A stretch of 64,000 nucleotides of DNA. Origin: Acidobacteriota bacterium. Lineage in GTDB: Bacteria > Acidobacteriota > Terriglobia > Bryobacterales > Bryobacteraceae. Each line of letters opens with the position of its first letter. The stretch's first letter is position 1. The stretch is from positions 1 to 64,000 of the forward strand of contig JAPKZA010000275.1 in the NCBI GenBank assembly GCA_026394015.1, read 5' to 3'. The notes under the pieces were generated by a model that was given only the letters and a program-made list of their open reading frames with translations, did not search any database and had not been told where the DNA came from. Made by a program: the position numbers and the translations under genes. Below are positions 25,809 through 32,309 of the stretch, piece after piece.

Positions 25809-26111
25809 ATGTTGATTCGAAATAAATTGGTTGTTGCAGGCGTCCTGGCCCTGTCCGCCCTCTCGGTTGGCTTCGGCCAGCAGTCAGCGAAAGAGGATAT
25901 GAAGGACGCCGGCAGGGCCTCGAAGGAAGCCGCCGTGAAGACCGGCCGGGCGACCAAAAAGGTGGCGGAGAAGACCGCCGATGCTACTGTGGACGGTGCA
26001 AAAGCAACCGGCAAAGCCGTCAAGCGAGGTACCAAAAAGGTAGTCTACAAGTCGGCGAACGCGATCGAAAAAGGTGCCGATAAGGTGGGAGACAAAACCA
26101 AACCAAACTAA
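25809..26111 (+). CDS. Small exported Lys/Ala-rich protein
   Basis: A 100-residue protein with a signal peptide (LVVAGVLALSALSVGFGQQ) and a mature part built of repeated Lys-Ala-Thr-Gly units (TGRATKKVAEKTADATVDGA, KATGKAVKRGTKKVVYK). The 11-residue-like amphipathic pattern resembles LEA or apolipoprotein-like helices. A good binding site (GAGGAGATAAAG) precedes ATG 25809. The direct repeat GTGGACAT occurs twice in the 113-base upstream gap. The function is unknown; stress protection or nucleic-acid or membrane binding are guesses. Confidence 0.75.
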   Translation: MLIRNKLVVAGVLALSALSVGFGQQSAKEDMKDAGRASKEAAVKTGRATKKVAEKTADATVDGAKATGKAVKRGTKKVVYKSANAIEKGADKVGDKTKPN

Positions 26112-26237
26112 GCCGGTTTGACGTCACCAGCGATGATCGCGACTAGCTCCATTCGCTGGTCGCGGTCCTCGTTCCAACCCTTCCGCCCGATACCCAAACC
26201 CCACCGCCGAAAGACCGCCCAGCCGTTATCCTCTGTC

Positions 26238-26304
26238 ACTGTCGCCACCATCCAAAGGCCTTCAGGATCGGCACCACCACCACCGGAGTCATTATCCCAC
26301 CCGA
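26238..26304 (-). pseudogene. Short MFS transporter gene fragment
   Basis: In one minus-strand frame the DNA reads SGGIMTPVVVVPILKAFGWW, nearly the same as SVGGVMTPLVVVPMLKAYGW in the MFS gene at 27889-29101, and the underlying DNA is also very similar. Flanking sequence shows no further clear match. It looks like debris of a second, related transporter gene. The ORF at 26108-26407 in the track covers this stretch in a different frame and I do not support it as a gene. Confidence 0.5.
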
Positions 26305-26357
26305 CCGGCGTCACCTCTTGTTGACCCCGCTTTCGCGCGGTTCTCGCATTTGACGCC

Positions 26358-26813
26358 ATGTTGATGCCCAAAATCGCGTTTACCCGCCCGGAGTGCGTCG
26401 CTCTCAATCGTCAGGGGGAGCTGTCGCCAAACCAGCGTCGCAAGTACTTGCTGGAGTCGCTACTCTTCATTTCCATCGCCGTGGTATCACTCGGTGTCGC
26501 CGGCGTTTGTCTCTACGGAGGTAAGTACGCCATGGCAGCCGTCTTCACCTTCGTCGCGGTGCTGATGGCGTTCCTGACGAAGGAGTCGTGGCTGATTTCT
26601 CACCACACCAAAGCCGAGTTCTTGGTGCTCAGCGGGGTACTCCACCAAGTCGAACGGATTGCGCCGGGCAAGGGCGGTACCGTGGGCATCGGGAAGAACA
26701 AGGTTTACCTGACCAGAGAAAAATACCGCGAGGTCCGGTACGGAAACAGCTACGACATATTCGTCATCTTGCCCTATCACACCGCCATCTCGGCCCAAGA
26801 GATCGACATCTAG
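26358..26813 (+). CDS. Small membrane protein of unknown function
   Basis: A 151-residue protein with two adjacent hydrophobic segments near residues 32-52 (LLFISIAVVSLGVAGVCLYG) and 56-73 (AMAAVFTFVAVLMAFLTK), then a soluble C-terminal part (HHTKAEFLVLSGVLHQVERI). I do not recognise the family. The start ATG 26358 is from the track; no strong binding site is seen. The following 26814-27069 has no gene I can support. Confidence 0.5.
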   Translation: MLMPKIAFTRPECVALNRQGELSPNQRRKYLLESLLFISIAVVSLGVAGVCLYGGKYAMAAVFTFVAVLMAFLTKESWLISHHTKAEFLVLSGVLHQVERIAPGKGGTVGIGKNKVYLTREKYREVRYGNSYDIFVILPYHTAISAQEIDI

Positions 26814-27069
26814 CGGATCTCATCCGCAATGGCCACGGCCGTGCAGAACCGCGCGCAACCTTGGAGGCTTCGGCCCGGTCGCCCGCGGCGAAAATAGGCC
26901 CATTACTGATTTTCTCGTCGAACTGTCCTACTCAGTCCCCCGAATAATACCTTCCGCGAAGCCCACCCGCCGAAGCAGAACGGATTTGTACCTCAGTCAA
27001 CCCCCGAACCATCCCACAACGCACCACTGACGGCCTCCCCGTCTTGCCACGATTCCAACGGGCCAAACA

Positions 27070-27574
27070 CTACTTCATACCCATCGCTCGCTCGTAGAGT
27101 GCGGCTAACCCCATCACCCGCGCCCACCGTTCGAGATAGTCCAGATCCAATTGCCCGTCGGAAGCCGCAAGGATACCCCCGATGTCCCGCCACTGACGGT
27201 CCGATACCGCACCGCCTTCCCGATACCAGCGCAACTTAGCCAGGATCGTGTCTTCCGCGGAGATCACCGGCACCGGTTCCGTATCCAACCCAGGCAGCGC
27301 TACCGCCAACCGCCGCCCCAGTTCAGAATCTCCGTGGCTATCCACTACACTGGGAAAAATCGAACTTGTAACCAAGCTTTTGATGGATGGTGTTGAACGA
27401 ACGCCCATAACGCAGTGCTTCCTCCGCGGACTCGAGGTCGAAATAAAAACCCTCACCCAGAGCCTCCAGAAACCGGCGCGCTCTCTGCCTGTCAAGGTTC
27501 GTCACAAAGTCAATATCGTTGGTATGCCGAGGCTCGCCGTGCACCAAACTTGCCCCAATCCGCAAATGATCCAC
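27070..27574 (-). pseudogene. AbiEii/AbiGii-type nucleotidyltransferase, frameshifted
   Basis: The upstream frame encodes IGASLVHGEPRHTNDIDFVT, the catalytic G-S-like loop and D-x-D of AbiEii-type nucleotidyltransferases, then YGRSFNTIHQKLGYKFDF and a stop. The downstream frame picks up at FPS and continues ISAEDTILAKLRWYREGGA, SDRQWRDIGGIL and LDYLERWA, the conserved C-terminal half. A T-run of five at the junction (27355 region) would join the frames if it had four. The N-terminus also looks short. It is the toxin-like member of a pair with the gene at 27641-27877. Confidence 0.7.
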
Positions 27575-27640
27575 AAATGGCGTACGTGACCCCGCCAGCA
27601 GCTACCGCCCTTCGGATCTGTTGAAAAGCCTCCGAGAGCG

Positions 27641-27877
27641 TCACGCCGACCGACCGTATACCTGCCTCGCAAGCTCCTTCCCATACTTCGCCCGCAGGAG
27701 CTGATACTCGGACTCCTCCGCGCCCGCTTCAGGAAACCGCAACCGAATCCCCGCGCGGAGAAGGCCGTCGGTCACCGCGATAATCTCCATGCACATCGAA
27801 ACCCGTTCTGCGGGCGTCACGGCGCGGATCGCTGCTTCGTAAACGCGTTGTGCCTCAGGCGTCGTGTCGCTGATCAT
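27641..27877 (-). CDS. Small protein paired with the AbiEii-like nucleotidyltransferase
   Basis: A 78-residue helical protein beginning MISDTTPEAQRVYEAAIRAV with a middle helix PAERVSMCMEIIAVTDGLLR and a basic C-terminus. ATG 27877 removes the unlikely prefix in the track. I recognise this type as a frequent upstream neighbour of AbiEii-like nucleotidyltransferases in Acidobacteria, so an antitoxin-like role is an inference from context only. It lies 66 bases upstream of the frameshifted nucleotidyltransferase on the same strand. Confidence 0.55.
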   Translation of the reverse strand: MISDTTPEAQRVYEAAIRAVTPAERVSMCMEIIAVTDGLLRAGIRLRFPEAGAEESEYQLLRAKYGKELARQVYGRSA

Positions 27878-27888
27878 GAAACAAACCT

Positions 27889-29101
27889 CTATCGTACCTC
27901 CCCCAACCGCCGCCACGGATCCACCATCGCAAACGCCACCCCGCCCACCACCAACATCCCCACCAACGGCATCAACGCCCGGTCATAACTCCCCAACCCC
28001 TCCACCAAATACCCAAACGCCACCGCCGAAACAAACGATCCCAACTGCCCCGCCGTATTCATCGCCCCGGAAACGGCCCCCGTATGCTCCCCGCCCACGT
28101 CCGCGCACACCGCCCACGCCACCGGCAACATCATGTTCAAAACCCCCATCCCTACCGCCAACAACCCCACCGCCCAGGCATTATCCTTCGGCCATCATCA
28201 ACACCCCCGCCAAAATCAACGACGGAGCCCCCACCGCGCACCGCCCCACCCGTAGCCCATACCGCCGCGACAACCCATCACTCAAAAAGCCACCCGTCAA
28301 GATCCCCGCCATCCCCAACAACGGCGGCAGCGCCGAAGCAAACTTCATCTGCTCTTCCGTCAACCCCCGCCCCGTCTGTAAGTAAGTGTAAATCCACGAT
28401 AAGTAGAAGTAACCGCCCCAGCAGTAACAGTGATACATAATCAGCACCCATCGAAAGTTCCTGTCCCGTAACATCACCCCCCACGGCGCCGCCTTCCGCT
28501 CCACCGTCCCCCCCGGGTCCAGATACCAACTCTGCCAAACCACCGCCCAGACCACCCCGAGCACCGCAAACACCACAAACGGCACCCGCCATCCATAGGC
28601 CTTCAGCATCGGCACCACCACCAGCGGCGTCATCACCCCGCCCACCGAAGTCGCAATCCAAAAGGCGGAACTCGCCCGCGCCCGTTCCCCCGCCGGAAAC
28701 CACCGCGCCACCACCCCCGTCGCATTCGGAAACGCCCCCGCCTCCCCCGCCCCAAACAGAAACCGCACCCCCAGCAACTGCCCCAGCCCCGTCACCGCCC
28801 CCGTCAGCGCCGTAAACGCGCTCCACCAAACCACAATCCGCGTCAACACCGTCCGCTGGCCATTCCGATCCCCTAGCGCCCCCGAAGGCATCTCAAACGC
28901 CGCATACGCCAACGTAAACGCCCCGATCACCCAGCCCCACTGCCCCGGCGTCAAGCCAAGCTCCGCCTGCATCCGCGGCGCGGCCACCCCGATCGCCAGC
29001 CGATCCAGATACATGATCAGGACCATCAAAAACAGCATCCCCAGTACAAGACGGCGTTGCGGCAATCGATACCCTCCGGCACAAGCATACTCGATAAACA
29101 C
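27889..29101 (-). pseudogene. MFS transporter (anion:cation symporter-like), frameshifted
   Basis: The first frame covers ten or so membrane segments: MVLIMYLDRLAIGVAAPRMQ (the YLDR motif typical of ACS-family sugar-acid transporters), the GALGDRNGQR loop, FGAGEAGAFPNATGVVARWF and so on, ending LMMAEG-stop. The frame 27889-28170 continues with D-N-A-W-A-V-G-L-L-A-V-G and the last two helices. Removing one G in GAAGGATAA near 28184 joins them exactly. It is either a young pseudogene or a base-call error. The substrate is unknown. Confidence 0.75.
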
Positions 29102-29246
29102 CCTGGTACTCCTCGGTACTTAGTACCGGTGCCCCTCTCGCCTAATTTCCGTTCACAACGAAAAAAACTTATTTCTCCCTTGTTTGCAACACTCGGTTTT
29201 TTCAAATGCCCAAAACCCTTGACACCCCCCGTATAGTGAAAGCAAG

Positions 29247-29286
29247 AAAAGCCTGCTGCGCCCCTCCCGGCCCAGTGGGCTTTTTC
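29247..29286 (+). terminator. Hairpin with T-run upstream of the GPRTAEGK gene
   Basis: AAAAGCC ... GGGCTTTT pairs over seven bases and is followed by a T-run (GGGCTTTTTC), giving a rho-independent terminator shape. It lies 25 bases before the start codon of the next gene, so it could be an attenuator. A TTGACA sequence lies about 20 bases upstream, but with no well-spaced -10 element. Confidence 0.4.
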
Positions 29287-29310
29287 ATTTCCCAACCCAG
29301 GAGCACGAAA

Positions 29311-29955
29311 ATGAACAGCGAACTGCCCAAATACGACCGGACGGCCACCAATCAGCGCAATGCGCGGCTCTCCACCGGCCCACGGACCGCCGAAGGCAAG
29401 GCGACCTCGAGCCAAAACCGTCTCGCCCACGGCCTCTGCGCCACGTCGCTCTTGATTTGTGGCGAGTCCGCCGAAGATTTCGAGGCGCTCCGCGAATCGA
29501 TGATCGAGGCCTATCAGCCCGCCACGCTCGAAGAGCGCATGATGACCGACCAACTCGCCGAGGCCCAATGGCGCCTGAACCGGGCGCGAGCCGCCGAAAC
29601 CAAAGTCTTCGATCTCATCACCGGGGACGCCCTGATTCGCCTCAGCTCCGACGGCGGCGAAGTCGAAGACAGCCCCAACCATCTATTAGGCTGCGCGATG
29701 CTCAACTTCGACAATCATCGCGTGATGGCCAATCTCAACCGTTACGTCACGGCCGCCGAGCGCACGCGTCAGAGAGCCTTAAAGGAACTGCAAGCTGCCC
29801 AACGGAACCGTCCTGCCGTAGCTGCCCCTGCTCCGCAGCCAGAGCCAGAAATCGCCGTCGCCGCCGGCCAACCGATGCCGCCAATTCCAAAGCTGCCCCG
29901 GACTGGCTTCGAATCGCAATTCTCGGGCACCCCGGCTTACACCGACCGCTGCTGA
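29311..29955 (+). CDS. GPRTAEGK-type uncharacterised protein
   Basis: About 214 residues. The N-terminal motif NARLSTGPRTAEGKATSSQN followed by RLAHGL is a signature I know from multi-copy uncharacterised proteins of Acidobacteria. The remainder is helical (LAEAQWRLNRARAAETKVFD) with a Pro/Ala-rich C-terminus (APAPQPEPEIAVAAGQP). ATG 29311 is preceded by AGGAGCACGAAA; the track start is 35 codons upstream inside the leader hairpin. Its function is unknown; high copy number in relatives suggests a mobile or phage-linked family. The 217 bases after it contain no supported gene. Confidence 0.65.
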   Translation: MNSELPKYDRTATNQRNARLSTGPRTAEGKATSSQNRLAHGLCATSLLICGESAEDFEALRESMIEAYQPATLEERMMTDQLAEAQWRLNRARAAETKVFDLITGDALIRLSSDGGEVEDSPNHLLGCAMLNFDNHRVMANLNRYVTAAERTRQRALKELQAAQRNRPAVAAPAPQPEPEIAVAAGQPMPPIPKLPRTGFESQFSGTPAYTDRC

Positions 29956-30172
29956 CCACCCGCCCAGCGGAGAACAAGGCAGCCTACGAACCCCCTCGCT
30001 CTTTGACACCTGAATACCCGGTACGCCCGAAGTATGCCCAATCGCCCAACCAAAAGCTCGCCTCAGACCGAGTTCCGCCCACCGAGTGGCTTCGTTTCGA
30101 AAAATGCCAGCGCCAGCCAAGAACGGTGGCTTCGAACCGAAAAGAGGCCACCTCATCACAATTGGTTGGGAA

Positions 30173-30394
30173 TCAAGCGAAGTCGACATTATTGCGGAGA
30201 CCCGTCTCTCCCGCGCTCTCGTCTGCCCGCGTTCTACGCGGGATGACAATCACGATGCCCTGATGCGCCTGCGCAGAAGCAAGCTGAAGGAAGTCTTCGG
30301 GCAGCGCCTTACGCCCAAACACCACTTCGTGCCCGAGCTGTTCCAGCAAATAGCTCAGATCGTCCGGTACGTCGTGATCCAGCAGGAACCTCAC
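30173..30394 (-). pseudogene. DUF5615 PIN-like toxin, C-terminally broken
   Basis: The N-terminus MRFLLDHDVPDDLSYLLEQL followed by GHEVVFGRKALPEDFLQLA is a DUF5615 (Mut7-C/PIN-like) start with its first catalytic Asp. The sequence loses family resemblance after HQGIVIVI and continues through a palindromic element (PRRTRADESAGETGLR) to a stop at 73 residues, where relatives reach roughly 110. It overlaps the DUF433 gene by ATGA. I infer disruption of the toxin by the inserted repeat. Confidence 0.65.
30197..30242. repeat. REP-like pair of hairpins inside the DUF5615 remnant
   Basis: Two short palindromes lie close together: GAGAC-CC-GTCTC and CCCGCG-TTCTA-CGCGGG. Together they coincide with the point where the DUF5615 protein stops matching its family. 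This looks like a small mobile palindromic repeat, but I see no second copy in the window, so the mobile nature is inference. Confidence 0.35.
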
Positions 30395-30654
30395 AAGAAA
30401 GGCGCGGACATCTGCCTGGCAACAAGAACGTCGATCTCCCGGCGGTGATCGTCATAGTAAGCGAGGCACTCGTAAACCTGAGATCTCGTCAGTTGCGGGA
30501 AACAATTGGTCCTCACCGTCTCGATCGTCTCGCCGTTCTGAAGCAAGCCGATAACGTCGTGCACGGCGACCCGGGTCTTCTCCACGATCGGGTTGCCGCC
30601 CCGCACGCCCGCCGAGCGGACGATACAGCGCCAAGTTTCCGAACGCGGAATCAT
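30391..30654 (-). CDS. DUF433 antitoxin-like protein
   Basis: An 87-residue winged-helix-like protein: IVRSAGVRGGNPIVEKTRVAV is the DUF433 signature (x-G-G-x-P-I-x-x-T-R), followed by VHDVIGLLQNGET and the FPQLTRSQVYECLAYYDDHR helix. DUF433 proteins are commonly paired with DUF5615 PIN-like toxins, as here with an ATGA overlap. ATG 30654 was chosen because the extra 18 residues upstream in the track do not fit. It appears intact. Confidence 0.85.
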   Translation of the reverse strand: MIPRSETWRCIVRSAGVRGGNPIVEKTRVAVHDVIGLLQNGETIETVRTNCFPQLTRSQVYECLAYYDDHRREIDVLVARQMSAPFL

Positions 30655-30770
30655 GCTTGCATGGTACGGCTCCTCTTTAGGGCTGTCAACCCTGGTCAAC
30701 AGCCGCATCCCATATCCAAGTGGCCCCCAATTGCGCGCCAGCCGTTCGGTAACCTAAAGAGACACACCCG

Positions 30771-30923
30771 ATGAGCACACCGGAGAACTACGGCAGTGTT
30801 TGGGACGCCATCGCGGACACCCCACAGCAAGCCGCCAACCTCAGATCACGCGCGGAACTGATGCAAAAGATCGCCGCGCGCGTAAAACAACACGGCTACT
30901 GGACGCAATCCGAAGCCGCCTAA
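30771..30923 (+). pseudogene. 5' fragment of an XRE/HigA-like antitoxin gene
   Basis: Bases 30771-30923 encode 50 residues: MSTPENYGSVWDAIADTPQQ, then AANLRSRAELMQKIAARVK and finally WTQSEAA. This is the N-terminus of an XRE-family antitoxin that normally continues directly into the helix-turn-helix (AAxxLGVTQPR). The frame stops at TAA after the first HTH residues. The cut coincides with the 3' end of the convergent DUF1501 gene (overlap at 30920), so the rest has been lost. It is below the ORF-track length limit. Confidence 0.65.
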
Positions 30924-32305
30924 GCCAAAATCTCCCGAATCACCCGCCCGCCGATATCCGTCAGCTTCTTATACCGCCCCGCGTGCAGATACGTCAGCCG
31001 ATCCTGCTCCAACCCCATCAAATGCAGCAGCGTCGCATGCACATCCCGCACCGGCACCGGTGCCCCCTCCGCCCGTACCGAAAAGTCATCCGTCGCCCCA
31101 AACGTAGCCCCCGCCTTCACATTCCCCCCCGCCATCCAAACCGCCAACCCATACTGGTTATGGTCCCGACCCGGCTTATCCGTCACCAGGTTATTGTCAA
31201 ACGGCGTCCGCCCCATCTCACTCGCCCACACCACGAGCGTATCCTCCAACAACCCCCGCGCCTTCAAATCCTGAATCAACCCACCCACCGGCTGGTCAAC
31301 CTCCTTGCAATGCTTCGGAATCCGCCCCTTCACGTCCCCATGGTCGTCCCACCGGTCTCCCCCCGCCCCGTGCAACGTCATCACAAACCGCACCCCTCGC
31401 TCCACCATCCGCCGAGCCAGCAAACACTGCCGCCCAAACGGCTCTGAAATCGGGTCGTCCATCCCATAAAGCTTCTTCGTCGCCGCCGTCTCCCCACTCA
31501 AATCAACCAACTCCGGCGCCTTCGCCTGCATCCGAAACGCCAGCTCATACGCCGCAATCCGTGCCTCCAACTCCCCGGTATTCGTCCGCCCCGCCCGATG
31601 CTGCTCGTTCTGCCATTGCAGCAAGTCCAACTCCGCCCGCTGCTGCTTCTCGCTCATCCCCCCCGGCCGCTTCAAATCCACCATCGGCGTATCCCCATTC
31701 CGAAACAGCGTCCCCTGATACGCCGCCGGCAAAAACCCGTTCCCCCATACCCCCGTCCCGCCAATCGTCGCGCCCCGCCGATCCCCCAACACCACAAACC
31801 CCGGCAGATCCTGATTCGCCGACCCCAGCCCATACGTCATCCACGCCCCCACCGACGCCGATCCCGGAAACTGGTTCCCCGTCAACGTGTGATACACCGC
31901 CGGCCCATGGTTGTTGTTGTCCACTTTCACCCCATGGACAAACGCCAACTCATCCGCCACCCCGCCCAACGCCGGCATCAACTCCGTAATCCAACGCCCG
32001 CTCTGCCCCCACTGCCGCAACGGTGCCACCGGCGGAATAATCCGGTTCGGCGCCGCCGAAAACGTCGCAATCTCCCCCTCCGTGTTCCCCGCCTGCGGCA
32101 TCCGCTGCCCCGCCCGTTTCACGAGCTCCGGCTTGTTCTCAAACAGGTCCATCTGGCTCACGCCGCCTTCCATGAACAGAAAGATGCAGCTCTTCGCCCG
32201 CGCCGGCCAATGCGCCTTCTTCGGCGCCAACGGGTTCTCCTGCGCCGCCAGCGCAATCCCGCCCAATCCCAAATACGACTGCAATAGCAAATCTCGTCTC
32301 GTCAT
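30920..32305 (-). CDS. DUF1501 protein with Tat-like signal
   Basis: A 461-residue protein with an RR-containing signal (MTRRDLLLQSYLGLGGIALA) and the DUF1501 alkaline-phosphatase-like fold: ARAKSCIFLFMEGGVSQMDL, FVHGVKVDNNNHGPAVYHTL, LPGFVVLGDRRGAT, TLHGAGGDRWDDHGDVKGRI and VVWASEMGRTPF. DUF1501 genes pair with cytochrome-type DUF1549/DUF1553 genes in Planctomycetes and Acidobacteria; that gene is four bases upstream. The role is presumably periplasmic or envelope catabolism; the substrate is unknown. Confidence 0.9.
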   Translation of the reverse strand: MTRRDLLLQSYLGLGGIALAAQENPLAPKKAHWPARAKSCIFLFMEGGVSQMDLFENKPELVKRAGQRMPQAGNTEGEIATFSAAPNRIIPPVAPLRQWGQSGRWITELMPALGGVADELAFVHGVKVDNNNHGPAVYHTLTGNQFPGSASVGAWMTYGLGSANQDLPGFVVLGDRRGATIGGTGVWGNGFLPAAYQGTLFRNGDTPMVDLKRPGGMSEKQQRAELDLLQWQNEQHRAGRTNTGELEARIAAYELAFRMQAKAPELVDLSGETAATKKLYGMDDPISEPFGRQCLLARRMVERGVRFVMTLHGAGGDRWDDHGDVKGRIPKHCKEVDQPVGGLIQDLKARGLLEDTLVVWASEMGRTPFDNNLVTDKPGRDHNQYGLAVWMAGGNVKAGATFGATDDFSVRAEGAPVPVRDVHATLLHLMGLEQDRLTYLHAGRYKKLTDIGGRVIREILA

Positions 32306-32309
32306 TGAC

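Noticed and set aside
26108-26407. 99-aa minus ORF in the track
   Set aside because: Its centre is an out-of-frame reading of an MFS remnant and it lacks family resemblance; annotated as a fragment instead.
26814-27069. Short minus-strand reading with SWQDGEAVSGALWDG
   Set aside because: It looks protein-like, but I could not connect it to a family or a start codon.
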